DNA from: JAUMWX01 sp023394215
GTDB taxonomy: Bacteria > Bacillota > Clostridia > Tissierellales > Peptoniphilaceae
NCBI GenBank assembly: GCA_050313995.1
Contig: JBNPMM010000005.1
Length of the DNA stretch: 64,000 nucleotides
Reading direction: 5' to 3' (one strand)
Of this stretch, positions 43,131 to 51,302 are shown one piece after another (position 1 is the first letter of the stretch; the number at the start of each line of letters is the position of its first letter). A model generated the notes under the pieces. It was not told the origin of the DNA. It did not search any database and saw only the letters and a list, made by a program, of their open reading frames with translations. Position numbers and translations under genes: made by a program.

Positions 43131-43787
43131 ATGGAAATTAATCCTCAAAGGGAAGATTATCTGACTACAATATTTAAACTTAATATCAGAAAAGGCAAGG
43201 CAAATAACAAAGAAATAAGCCAATGGCTGAATGTTGCCCCATCCTCCGTAACGGAAATGATAAAAAAACTAAAAAAAGAAGGCCTCGTTGCTGATAACTC
43301 TGAAAATATAGAACTTACGGAAAAGGGACAAAATCTCGCAAAGTCAATTTCTTCAAAACATAGACTTTGGGAATACTTTATGACCGAAATCCTTAAATAC
43401 GATTGGAAAGACGTCCATGATCAGGCTAAGCTCTTACAGAGCGTAACCAGTGAACATCTATTTGAAAGTCTCAACAACTTTTTAGGAAGACCTGAGTACT
43501 GCCCTCACGGCGGTATAATATTTGCTAATGCCGATAAAATCGAATACAAAGAAAGGCCTGTAAAATTATCAGATGCCGAAGCGGGTTTTTACTATCAAAT
43601 AAAAAAAGTAGCTGATGACCCGGCTCTTTTAGACTATACAAAAAAACTCGATTTAAAACTTAACCAGCTGATATATCTTGACAGCTTTGAAAGTTTTGAT
43701 AATTCCATTATAATCAAATCCAAAGATAAAAGCCTTGTACTGTCACCCAAAGCAGGGCAACAAATTCTCGTGATCAAAGAAATATAG
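43131..43787 (+). CDS. DtxR/MntR-family metal-responsive regulator with altered primary metal site
   Basis: The 218-residue regulator has an N-terminal winged helix (about 1-65; SQWLNVAPSSVTEMIKKL is the recognition region), a dimerisation domain and a C-terminal FeoA/SH3-like domain (about 145-218), as in DtxR. By-eye alignment gives odd ligands. DtxR His79, Glu83 and His98 are kept (KHRLWE, VHDQAK). The primary-site Met10, Cys102, Glu105 and His106 appear as Asp9, Lys, Gln and Ser (ADQAKLLQS-like segment HDQAKLLQSVTSEH). It may sense a metal by the ancillary site alone, or another signal. GGAGAT precedes the ATG and a TATAAT lies at 43025-43030. It may control the metal box at 42600. Confidence 0.85.
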   Translation: MEINPQREDYLTTIFKLNIRKGKANNKEISQWLNVAPSSVTEMIKKLKKEGLVADNSENIELTEKGQNLAKSISSKHRLWEYFMTEILKYDWKDVHDQAKLLQSVTSEHLFESLNNFLGRPEYCPHGGIIFANADKIEYKERPVKLSDAEAGFYYQIKKVADDPALLDYTKKLDLKLNQLIYLDSFESFDNSIIIKSKDKSLVLSPKAGQQILVIKEI

Positions 43788-43793
43788 AAATAC

Positions 43794-43837
43794 AAAATCC
43801 TCTTACCGAACCTGTACATCCGATAAGAGGATTTTTC
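43794..43837. terminator. Bidirectional terminator between the DtxR-family and HxlR genes
   Basis: Arms AAATCCTCTTA / TAAGAGGATTT with inner CG pairs and T-runs both ways, between convergent stop codons. Confidence 0.85.
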
Positions 43838-43839
43838 CT

Positions 43840-44127
43840 TTACATATATTTTTTTCCCAATTCGTAAAAATGGTTAAACAAATGCTCTATTTCCCTGCCG
43901 AAATCGGTCAGATAATATCCCCCGTTTCCTTCCTCCTTATATATACACTTATTCTCCTCCAAAACTCTGAGCTTCCTTTGAAGTTCGGTATTTGAAAGAT
44001 AATCTATACTGTTTAATATATCCGTATAAGTGTATCTGCCGATTTTTATTGAATGTAGAATTTGCGGAACCCATCTCTTCTTTATTAAATCATGAATAAG
44101 TTCAAAACCCTTTTGATAATCGTTCAT
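43840..44127 (-). CDS. HxlR-family transcriptional regulator
   Basis: The 95-residue winged-helix protein fits the HxlR pattern: IHDLIKKRWVPQILHSI at the start, LSNTELQRKLRVLEENKCI as recognition helix and following helix, then the YYLTDFGREI wing. There is no N-terminal regulatory Cys as in HypR, so a redox mechanism is not indicated. It has its own promoter (TTGTCC-17-TATTAT) and ends at the shared terminator. The regulated target is unknown; no divergent partner gene is adjacent. Confidence 0.85.
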   Translation of the reverse strand: MNDYQKGFELIHDLIKKRWVPQILHSIKIGRYTYTDILNSIDYLSNTELQRKLRVLEENKCIYKEEGNGGYYLTDFGREIEHLFNHFYELGKKYM

Positions 44128-44200
44128 AATCCCCTCACTACAAACAAAAATGTTACAAGATAACCGAAAACAATCTGCATCTTATATCTGCCCTATACAT

Positions 44201-44229
44201 ATAATATCACAGAAGAAAATATAGGACAA
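44201..44229 (-). promoter_or_regulatory. Promoter of the HxlR gene
   Basis: TTGTCC (44229-44224), 17-base spacer, TATTAT (44206-44201) on the minus strand, 73 bases before the ATG. Confidence 0.6.
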
Positions 44230-44274
44230 TTAAGGTGATTATATAATATAAAATGAAATTTACCAATTACATGT

Positions 44275-44313
44275 AAAAAGCCCTCGATTTAAACTTTTTT
44301 AAATCGAGGGCTT
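44275..44313 (-). terminator. Terminator of the AIM24 gene
   Basis: Arms AAGCCCTCGATTTAAA and TTTAAATCGAGGGCTT, followed on the minus strand by a T-run. Confidence 0.88.
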
Positions 44314-44351
44314 CGATAATTAAATTTTATTTATCCCTAAAAAGCTTCAGT

Positions 44352-45023
44352 TTAATCACCTGTCGAAGGGAAAAGCCCAAACAACTTGCTTATAGGCATA
44401 GTTTGTAAATAAACCTTACCCGGTCCGGTTACCACGGTATTAAAGAAACCTTCTCCGCCGAAAAACATAGTCTTCATATTTCCTGTTGACTGTATGTCTA
44501 TGCTGCATGTAGGGGACATTGCAACAAGATAGCCTGTATCTATTATAAGTTTTTGACCGGCTTCCAACTCATAAAGTTGAAGGCTTCCGTCTATTTCAAG
44601 AAAGGCAAGTCCCTTACCGTAAAGTCTTTGCATAATAAAGCCTTCTCCTCCAAAAAATCCCACTCCGATTTTTCTTTGGAAGGAAACTTCCGTTTCAACA
44701 CTTTCCTCGGAAGCTAAAAATGCCCTCTTTTGAACTATCAATTCATTTGCAGGAGATACTTCATAAGCCAATATTGAACCCGGAAATGATGATGCAAAAG
44801 CAATCTCTCCCGGACCGCTTCTTGCAGTATAAATATTTTGAAACATCTTTTCTCCGGAAAATGCCCTTCCGAACATTTTACCTAAACCGCCTCTACCCTT
44901 GGTTTCAACAGCAATGCCGTCAGTGTACCAAGACATAGCCCCCGCTTCGGATACAACAGATTCTCCCTGTGCCAAACGACAAACAACAACCGGAAGGTCT
45001 CCGCCTCTTACTTCATATTGCAT
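44352..45023 (-). CDS. AIM24/TIGR00266 family protein
   Basis: A beta-rich protein of about 223 residues from ATG 45023, which has AAGGAGG upstream; the longer frame to 45044 has no site. Family hallmarks are the QYEVRGGDLPVVVCRLAQGE start, EAGAMSWYTDGI, repeated GGEGF motifs (VGFFGGEGFIMQ, FFGGEGFFNT) and the GPGKVYLQT end. The family (AIM24 in mitochondria, TIGR00266 in bacteria) has a trimeric tryptophan-RNA-binding-attenuation-like fold. Its molecular role is unresolved. Single gene ending in a strong terminator. Confidence 0.88.
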   Translation of the reverse strand: MQYEVRGGDLPVVVCRLAQGESVVSEAGAMSWYTDGIAVETKGRGGLGKMFGRAFSGEKMFQNIYTARSGPGEIAFASSFPGSILAYEVSPANELIVQKRAFLASEESVETEVSFQRKIGVGFFGGEGFIMQRLYGKGLAFLEIDGSLQLYELEAGQKLIIDTGYLVAMSPTCSIDIQSTGNMKTMFFGGEGFFNTVVTGPGKVYLQTMPISKLFGLFPSTGD

Positions 45024-45154
45024 ATAATCCTCCTTATTGCACAATATAAAATTTTAAATATAATTCATTTAAATTATAACATATTATGAACTCTATAAAA
45101 TATCAATTTTATAAAATATTCTTAATAATTTTTACATCCATAAACTTATTATGT

Positions 45155-45504
45155 TTAAAATAGAAAAAGCCCTAAGGCTCCTTCTATAACTAATAGGATT
45201 AAAATCATTTTGGATTATCAATATTGAAAAGTCTACAGAAGATTTAACAATACCCAAACCCTTAGCCACCTTTTTGATAAGAATGTAAATCTATGAAGAT
45301 TCTATACCTCTGTCCAAGCATTGATTTTAGGAGTATGCTTTCACATATATAGACAGCAAGTAAATTTATGAAACTACCGGAGCCAAACCCATTCTTCGGT
45401 ATTTCAAAGGAAGCATACAGCTCCCCAAATAAGAGAAAAGAGAAATGATGAGTTTTTTTATCATAGATTTTTCATAATTCCTTAGAACCATTCTCATCGG
45501 TGCT
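45155..45504 (-). ncRNA. Candidate structured non-coding RNA between pcp and the AIM24 gene
   Basis: About 520 bases here hold no intact gene. On the minus strand there is a promoter (TTGACT 45539-45534, 17 bases, TAGACT 45516-45511). Several stems follow: P1, GTATGCTT/AAGCATAC plus GGAG/CTCC (45330-45340 with 45411-45424); P2, TGAAA and TACCG with CGGTA and TTTCA (45369-45406); a third, CAATGCTT/GGGTATTG (45316-45323 with 45248-45255). A terminator hairpin lies at 45160-45187. The third stem and the terminator need G-U pairs that exist only on the minus-strand RNA, which supports that direction. I do not recognise it as tmRNA, RNase P, SRP RNA or a riboswitch class that I know. A 70-codon frame with no start (45262-45471) overlaps and could instead be a gene remnant. 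Confidence 0.45.
45160..45187 (-). terminator. Terminator of the candidate structured RNA
   Basis: Minus-strand stem ATAGAAGGAGCC / GGCTTTTTCTAT around TTAG, with two G-U pairs, followed by TTT. Confidence 0.55.
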
Positions 45505-45580
45505 ACAGTTAGTCTATTCTATTAATATACAAAAGTCAATCATTCGAGCCTTTCTTTACTAAACTGTTATATTTCTTATT

Positions 45581-46222
45581 TCAAGATAATTCTCCGAATA
45601 AATTTTCACTATCAACATCCTTAAGCAAAGCCCCCTTAATTGCCGCTTCTATGGCAATTGCCATATCTTTTGTATTCATAAAAGGCATATTTGCTTTATC
45701 CAAAACCTGACTGCCTGCATAGGGAACGTGCATAAAACCGGCTTTATACTTTTTATCCTCCCTCTCGGCATAATAAAGGATACTGTAAAAAAGTTCATTA
45801 CAAACAAAGGTTCCTGCACTGTAAGATATGGTAGCGGGTATACCCGCAGCTCTAATTTCGCAAATCATATTTTTTATCGGCAAATTTGTGAAATAAGCAT
45901 TTTTACCATCCTCAAATATAGATTCCCCCTTCGGTCTAAATCCCTTGTTATCTTCTATCCTCGCCTCCATATAATTTATGGCGACAAACTCCAAACTTAT
46001 GGCACTTCTGCCTCCCGCCTGACCTACAGACAAAACTATATCGGGATCAAGGTCCTCAATTTCTTCAAAAGCCTTGCTATAAGCCTCCCTAAATGCGGTA
46101 GGCAAGATCAATTTATGAATAGATGCCCCCAAAATCTCATCTTTGCAAATTTTCACAGCCTCTATTGCGGGATTTACTGTCTCTCCTCCAAAAGGCTCAA
46201 ACGCAGTCAATAATATTTTCAT
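45581..46222 (-). CDS. pcp: Pyroglutamyl-peptidase I
   Basis: Cytoplasmic cysteine peptidase (C15) that removes N-terminal pyroglutamate from peptides. It has 213 residues from ATG 46222, which has AAAGGAAG upstream; the longer frame to 46261 is not supported. The opening ILLTAFEPFGGETVNPA, the VGQAGGRSAISLE segment, the catalytic Cys in GTFVCNELFY and the His in GFMHVPY are all present. It fits the peptide-degrading theme of the window (PepF, PepT, M42). No clear terminator follows, so transcription may run into the candidate RNA. Confidence 0.95.
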   Translation of the reverse strand: MKILLTAFEPFGGETVNPAIEAVKICKDEILGASIHKLILPTAFREAYSKAFEEIEDLDPDIVLSVGQAGGRSAISLEFVAINYMEARIEDNKGFRPKGESIFEDGKNAYFTNLPIKNMICEIRAAGIPATISYSAGTFVCNELFYSILYYAEREDKKYKAGFMHVPYAGSQVLDKANMPFMNTKDMAIAIEAAIKGALLKDVDSENLFGELS

Positions 46223-46363
46223 TTTCAACTTCCTTTCCATACCTACAAGTATTAATAACAATTATAGCAAACACGAAAGCTTTTTAAAATCATAAGCCCG
46301 ACTCAACCGACGGTTTACAATTTCTCTACTTGCTCCTCCGTATTTTACTCCTGTTTACAACAA

Positions 46364-46402
46364 TAAAAATCGGACTCAAGAAAATTTCTCAAGTCCGATT
46401 TT
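46364..46402 (-). terminator. Terminator of the GntR-ABC operon
   Basis: Arms AAAATCGGACT and AGTCCGATTTT just after the permease stop codon, with T-runs. Confidence 0.85.
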
Positions 46403-46406
46403 ACTT

Positions 46407-47198
46407 TTATTCCAAGTTTAACTTGTTTTTCAAAATATAACTTGTTCCGAAGAAAAATACTATAAATTCCACTATCTTGAAAATCAAGAATACATATACT
46501 CCGTTGCTTACACTTAAATAACCTAATCCACCGGCAAATAATATTGAAAATTCTTGGTTTACAAAAATAAACAATTCCTCAAACATATTTCCGAATATTA
46601 CCGGTAATATCATCTTATAAAGAATCAAAAATAAAAAGGCAATTAAAACCTTGTTCTTATTAAAAGCTGAGCCGAATGAAAATGCAAAATACATTGTAAG
46701 GTAAAAATTAAATACTGATATAAACATACCTAACATGTAGACTATTACCTTTATATCTACATTGCCAAATATTTCTGTAATTCTTTTAAGCCCTTCCCAT
46801 ACCTGTGAAACATTGTTTTCACCTGCTATAAAAGACGACATTATAATTGCAGTCACTATTACAAATATGGATACTATGGACCAAAAAGCTGCTGCTAAAA
46901 CCTTGGATAAAACAAGTTTCCATGTAGGCACAGGCAAAGTATTCATCAAATAACCTTCTTCTCCCAATATATTTTTCTTATACCTTACTATATTGGTTAT
47001 TGTTGTCATAACTCCGATTGATGCAACAATTATCCCTATCATCATGACAAACAACACAGGAATACTACTACTTGCAGCATATATTCCGCCATTTCTGGCA
47101 ATCATTCCTAAAGCTCCGCAAGCTAAATAAAGCCCCAAAAATAGCATTAAAAAAGTTTTATAAGTCTCTTTAAATTCATATTTTAACAATTTTATCAT
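46407..47198 (-). CDS. ABC-2 type transporter permease
   Basis: The 263-residue membrane protein has six or seven hydrophobic helices and no large soluble domain, typical of ABC-2 permeases in GntR(YtrA)-ABC operons. Its start overlaps the end of the ATPase gene by 4 bases. The substrate is unknown; related systems export lantibiotics, other antimicrobials or acetoin-related compounds. Last gene of the operon. Confidence 0.82.
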   Translation of the reverse strand: MIKLLKYEFKETYKTFLMLFLGLYLACGALGMIARNGGIYAASSSIPVLFVMMIGIIVASIGVMTTITNIVRYKKNILGEEGYLMNTLPVPTWKLVLSKVLAAAFWSIVSIFVIVTAIIMSSFIAGENNVSQVWEGLKRITEIFGNVDIKVIVYMLGMFISVFNFYLTMYFAFSFGSAFNKNKVLIAFLFLILYKMILPVIFGNMFEELFIFVNQEFSILFAGGLGYLSVSNGVYVFLIFKIVEFIVFFFGTSYILKNKLNLE

Positions 47199-47890
47199 CT
47201 GTATATCTCCCTAAATAATTCATCTACAGACTTACCTTCCGTTTCCCTTATCTCTTCTACACTTCTATGAAAATAAATCTGTCCATCCTTCAAAAATACG
47301 GCCTCATCTAAAATTTGTTCTATTTCCAAAATCAAATGAGTTGAAATAAGCACAAGGGCATCCTTTGAATAGTTTTGAATAATAGTCCTTATAATATATT
47401 CCCTTGCTGCCGGATCCACTCCACCTATAGGCTCATCAAGGAAATATATCTTGGCATCTCTCGACATGGCAAGTATAAGCTGAACCTTTTCTTTGTTACC
47501 CTTTGATAAAGTCTTTAACTTTTGCTTGGGATTAAGATTCAACTCTTCAAGCATACTTTCCGCCCTCTTAGTATCAAAATCCGGATAGAAATCCTCAAAC
47601 ATATTTACCAACTGACTTATGGTCATCCAATCCACAAGATAATTTGCATCCGGAAGATAAGAAACCAAAGCCTTTGTTTCCACTCCCACATACTTATCGT
47701 CAATTTTCAAGCTGCCGCCACTTGGCTGTAAAAGTCCGTTTGCCAACTTAAGAAGGGTTGTTTTACCACTTCCGTTCGGTCCTAAAAGCCCAACTATCTT
47801 TCCGCCCTCCAGCTTAAGATTAACATCTGACAAAGCGAACTTATCCCCATATCTTTTGCTTAAATTTTGAGCTTCAAATATTACTGCCAT
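47195..47890 (-). CDS. ABC transporter ATP-binding protein (YtrB-like)
   Basis: ATPase for the adjacent permease, 231 residues from ATG 47890, which has AAAGGAG upstream and lies inside the end of the GntR gene. Walker A is GPNGSGKTTLLKLANG, the signature-like segment is KTLSKGNKEKVQLILAMS, Walker B is IYFLDEPIGGVDP and the H loop is LISTHL. The SKGNKEK signature in place of LSGGQ is the form seen in the YtrB/BcrA-type subfamily. Confidence 0.9.
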   Translation of the reverse strand: MAVIFEAQNLSKRYGDKFALSDVNLKLEGGKIVGLLGPNGSGKTTLLKLANGLLQPSGGSLKIDDKYVGVETKALVSYLPDANYLVDWMTISQLVNMFEDFYPDFDTKRAESMLEELNLNPKQKLKTLSKGNKEKVQLILAMSRDAKIYFLDEPIGGVDPAAREYIIRTIIQNYSKDALVLISTHLILEIEQILDEAVFLKDGQIYFHRSVEEIRETEGKSVDELFREIYR

Positions 47891-48257
47891 TTCCATCTCC
47901 TTTATAATTTTCATTTATAAGTTCAATCATCTCTTCACGACTGAAATCCAACTCTTTCATCTTTTCAAAAAATTCATTTACAGCATCCTTGGCTGCTTCT
48001 TTTTTTAATTTTTTTATCATAACCTCATCTTCCTTCACAAATCTACCCGATGTCCTGTTTGTAAATACAAGCCCCTTATTTTCAAGTTCAATAAATGCCC
48101 TTTGCATGGTATTTGGGTTTACTCCCGCTTCTTGTGCGAGATCTCTTACAGCAGGTAATTTATCCCCTGCCTTGTAGATTCCCTTTATTATCCTCTTTTC
48201 AATTTCAAAAGCCAACTGTAAATACAATGAACGGGTGTTATCAAGCTTCCAAGCCAT
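47874..48257 (-). CDS. GntR-family repressor (YtrA subfamily)
   Basis: A short GntR regulator of 127 residues from ATG 48257, which has GAGGAGG upstream. The winged helix is typical (LYLQLAFEIEKRIIKGIYKAGDKLPAVRDLA, quoted here as its ends only: GDKLPAVRDLAQEAGVNPNT). It is followed by only about 45 residues of helical dimerisation region, as in YtrA proteins, with no effector-binding domain. It is the first gene of its own ABC operon, downstream of a consensus promoter with a cluster of TGTATTA repeats, so autoregulation is likely. Confidence 0.9.
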   Translation of the reverse strand: MAWKLDNTRSLYLQLAFEIEKRIIKGIYKAGDKLPAVRDLAQEAGVNPNTMQRAFIELENKGLVFTNRTSGRFVKEDEVMIKKLKKEAAKDAVNEFFEKMKELDFSREEMIELINENYKGDGNGSNI

Positions 48258-48274
48258 TATAAACCTCCTCAAAT

Positions 48275-48310
48275 TGTATTATTGTATTACTGTATTACTA
48301 TCTTAATACA
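48275..48310. promoter_or_regulatory. Operator cluster of the GntR-ABC operon
   Basis: On the plus strand TGTATTA occurs at 48275, 48283 and 48291, an 8-bp period. An inverted copy TAATACA at 48304-48310 forms a 7-bp inverted repeat with the third copy. The cluster covers the transcription start and leader. Confidence 0.65.
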
Positions 48311-48315
48311 ATAAT

Positions 48316-48344
48316 ATTATAATAGCCTCCCCTATCCTTGTCAA
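48316..48344 (-). promoter_or_regulatory. Consensus promoter of the GntR-ABC operon
   Basis: TTGACA (48344-48339), 17-base spacer, TATAAT (48321-48316) on the minus strand: a perfect sigma-A promoter, which therefore needs repression. Confidence 0.9.
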
Positions 48345-48362
48345 GAAAAATTTTAAAATATA

Positions 48363-48400
48363 TAAAAGGCAGTAAATCCTTTGGATTTACCGCCTTAAAG
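48363..48400 (-). terminator. Terminator of the exonuclease-ABC-F-permease unit
   Basis: Arms AAGGCGGTAAATCC / GGATTTACTGCCTT on the minus strand, shortly after the permease stop. Confidence 0.78.
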
Positions 48401-48413
48401 TCTTATATTCAAT

Positions 48414-49742
48414 TCAATTTTTTTCTTTTAAAGAATAATATTTATATCCTGCATACATTACCGCTGAACATATAAGTATAAATATACTTATATAAAAAGG
48501 ACTCGCTATGATTGATCCTAAAAAGATAACTAAAGAACCGAAGATTGCAAGTAAGGGTAAAATTAAAAACCCTTCCTTATCCTTCTTCATTATCCTGAAA
48601 ACCGCAAGATACAATAAAATATAACTAAGATATGAAAATACTATTGAAATTTCACTTATATCCCTACCATTAAATATATTGTACTTACTTATGATATAGT
48701 GGGCAAGCATCCAAAACAAGGTAAGTCCGAATAAAACTAAACTTGATTTGACGGATACCCCATATTTTGAACTTATATTTGAAATTCCTCCGTCAAAAAT
48801 CATTCCTTTTTCAGCTAATGCCTGCGGCATCCTTATACCGGCCAATATTACCCCGTTTAATACACCAAGCACCGAAATAACTATAATAACAAGCATAATA
48901 TTACCTATTCTGTCACCCAGAATAAGCTTTCCGGCTTCAAAGACTGCCCTGTCTCCCAGCTCTAAAATGGCACTTGCCCCAAGTATTTTTGACATACCTA
49001 TTATGTAAATTAAATAAGTTAACAGGATTATAATGGGACTGAAAATCAATGCCTTTGCCATATTTCTTCTGGCATCCTTGACTTCATTACCTATATGAAG
49101 CGCCAGGGTCCAACCGTCGTAAGAAAAAACCAAAGGAACGAGAGCCGTAAGCCAGGTCATCTTAGAAAATTCCTGTCCGAAACTCGCCCCGTTTACTGAA
49201 GTAAATGTAATTGGACTCGCCATGAACAAACCGTAAAAAGCTATCAGAAAAAGCGGGATTAACTTTATTGTCGTAGCTATATTTTGTACATAGCCTCCCA
49301 AAATTCTATTAAAAACATTTATAGCAAGCAAAATTGCTACATATAAAATTCCAAGCAGTATCTGCTGAATAAATGTGGCTTCTACGCCCAAAAGCATAAA
49401 TGTGTACATGGCTGAAACCCAAGCAATAACCGCTATAATGGCCGGCACATATACAAAAAGTTGAAACCAACCGAATCCCGCCGCCATTTTCGGGCTTATA
49501 AACTTATCGAAATAAGCTACCAACCCTCCCCTGTCATCACACCTTCTTGATAGTTGAGAAAGAGTCAAACTCCCAAAAATTATACAGGTTGCCCCCAAAC
49601 TTAAGACCAAAAGTCCCAAGGGCAAATTTCCATTTGTAAAAGCAAATATATCGTCCGCTCTGAAATATATGCCTGAACCCACTACTATACCGACAATCAT
49701 TGTTATTGTCGTAAATAATCCATAAGATTTCTTATTTTCCAT
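48414..49742 (-). CDS. APC family amino acid permease
   Basis: The 442-residue transporter has about twelve hydrophobic helices. The first helix carries the APC substrate-binding signature GIVVGSGIYFR, and YDGWTLALHIGNEVKDARRN in the middle matches the LAT/SteT-like group. It is probably a sodium- or exchange-driven amino acid carrier in the cytoplasmic membrane; the exact substrate is not predictable. It lies 9 bases after the ABC-F gene and is followed by a terminator. Confidence 0.88.
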   Translation of the reverse strand: MENKKSYGLFTTITMIVGIVVGSGIYFRADDIFAFTNGNLPLGLLVLSLGATCIIFGSLTLSQLSRRCDDRGGLVAYFDKFISPKMAAGFGWFQLFVYVPAIIAVIAWVSAMYTFMLLGVEATFIQQILLGILYVAILLAINVFNRILGGYVQNIATTIKLIPLFLIAFYGLFMASPITFTSVNGASFGQEFSKMTWLTALVPLVFSYDGWTLALHIGNEVKDARRNMAKALIFSPIIILLTYLIYIIGMSKILGASAILELGDRAVFEAGKLILGDRIGNIMLVIIVISVLGVLNGVILAGIRMPQALAEKGMIFDGGISNISSKYGVSVKSSLVLFGLTLFWMLAHYIISKYNIFNGRDISEISIVFSYLSYILLYLAVFRIMKKDKEGFLILPLLAIFGSLVIFLGSIIASPFYISIFILICSAVMYAGYKYYSLKEKN

Positions 49743-49751
49743 AACTTTTTC

Positions 49752-51302
49752 CTAAAACAATAAAGAAAAATCTTCCATATTCCAAATTTCGGTTGCGACT
49801 TCATTATAAAAGTCTTTCTCATGAGAAATAAGGAAAATTCCTCCATTATATTCTTCCAATCCCTTTTTTAATTCATTCTTTGCATCATTATCCAAATGGT
49901 TGGTAGGCTCATCAAGCATTATTACATTTGTAGGTTTATTTATTACCTTGCAAAGTCTGACTTTAGCCTTTTCTCCTCCGCTCAAAACCTTTATTTGCGA
50001 CTCATATTGATCTGTTGTAAGCCCACATTTTGCAAGTGCAGCTCTTACTTCATACTGCTGCATGGAAGGAAACTCATCCCAAATTTCATCTATGGCTGTT
50101 TGATTTTCATAATTTTCCTCTTGTTGAAAATAACCTATATGAAGATTTTGTCCAAAATGAATTTCCCCTGATATGGGTTTTATTTGCCCCAATATTGTTT
50201 TTATAAGTGTTGTCTTTCCAAGTCCGTTTTGCCCCACTATAGCTATCCTGTCTCCTCTTTCCATTCTAAGATTAAGAGCTTTAGTCAAGGCCTTGTCATA
50301 ACCTATTACTAAATCCTTAGTTTCAAAAATCAGTTTTGAAGTTGAACCTATTTGTTTAAATTTAAATTCGGGCTTCGGCTTATCTCTCACAAGTTCAATC
50401 TTATCCATCTTATCAAGAATTTTTTGCCTTGACATCGCCATATTTCTTGTAGCAACCCTCGCCTTGTTTCTCTGAACAAAATCTTCAAGTTCCCTTATTT
50501 CCTGCTGTTGCTTCTTGTATGCCTGTTCAACCTGCCTCTTTTTAAGGTCTCTCATCCTTTCAAACTCGGAATAATCTCCCACATATCTGTTTAATTCCTT
50601 ATTTTCAACGTGATAAATAAGATTAATTACAGAATTTAAAAAAGCTATATCATGAGATATTAAAATAAAAGCATTTTCATAATTTTGCAAATATCTCCTT
50701 AACCACTCTATATGATTTTCATCCAAGTAATTGGTAGGTTCATCAAGCATCAATATATCGGGCTTTTCTAAAAGCAATTTACACAAAAGCACCTTTGATC
50801 TTTGTCCGCCGGAAAGCTCTTTAAACTTGGTTTCAAGGCCAAGATCTAAAAGTCCCATGGACCTTGAAATTTCTTCTATCTTGGCATCTATGACATAAAA
50901 GTCCCTATGTTCTATTATATCCTGTAAAATGCCCACCTCTTCCATCAAGGCATCCATCTCTTCCTGATTTTTATCAGCCATTTCCATATAAATTTGGTTG
51001 ATTCTCTCTTCTTTTTCAAAAAGATCAAGATAAGCATCCTGCAAGACTTCCCTTATAGTTACATCCTTATCATATGATGCCAGCTGATCAAGATAGCCTA
51101 CCTTAACATATTTTGCCCACTCTATATCTCCCTGGTCGGGAATAAGCTTACCTGTAATGATATTCATAAAGGAAGATTTCCCCTCACCGTTCGGCCCTAC
51201 CAATCCCACATGCTCTCCCTTCAAGAGCCTGAAATTTACATTGTTTAATATTTCCCGCCCACCGTAACTGTGGTTTAGGTTTGTTACTGTTAAAATACTC
51301 AT
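49752..51302 (-). CDS. ABC-F family ATPase
   Basis: The 516-residue soluble protein has two ATP-binding cassettes and no membrane domain. Walker A sites are GPNGEGKSSFMNI and GQNGLGKTTLIK; signatures are ELSGGQRSKVLLCKL and VLSGGEKAKVRLCKV; both Walker B motifs are MLDEPTN. The linker between cassettes (about 230-300) is a charged helical pair, the P-site tRNA interaction motif region of ABC-F proteins. These bind the ribosomal E site; some give antibiotic protection, others aid translation. Its N terminus resembles housekeeping YkpA-like members more than resistance types, but this is uncertain. It overlaps the exonuclease gene by 4 bases. Confidence 0.9.
   Translation of the reverse strand: MSILTVTNLNHSYGGREILNNVNFRLLKGEHVGLVGPNGEGKSSFMNIITGKLIPDQGDIEWAKYVKVGYLDQLASYDKDVTIREVLQDAYLDLFEKEERINQIYMEMADKNQEEMDALMEEVGILQDIIEHRDFYVIDAKIEEISRSMGLLDLGLETKFKELSGGQRSKVLLCKLLLEKPDILMLDEPTNYLDENHIEWLRRYLQNYENAFILISHDIAFLNSVINLIYHVENKELNRYVGDYSEFERMRDLKKRQVEQAYKKQQQEIRELEDFVQRNKARVATRNMAMSRQKILDKMDKIELVRDKPKPEFKFKQIGSTSKLIFETKDLVIGYDKALTKALNLRMERGDRIAIVGQNGLGKTTLIKTILGQIKPISGEIHFGQNLHIGYFQQEENYENQTAIDEIWDEFPSMQQYEVRAALAKCGLTTDQYESQIKVLSGGEKAKVRLCKVINKPTNVIMLDEPTNHLDNDAKNELKKGLEEYNGGIFLISHEKDFYNEVATEIWNMEDFSLLF

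Noticed and set aside
45262..45471. 70-codon minus-strand frame as a protein gene
   Set aside because: It has no start codon with a site, no family resemblance that I can see, and coincides with paired segments of the candidate RNA. It is kept only as an alternative explanation.
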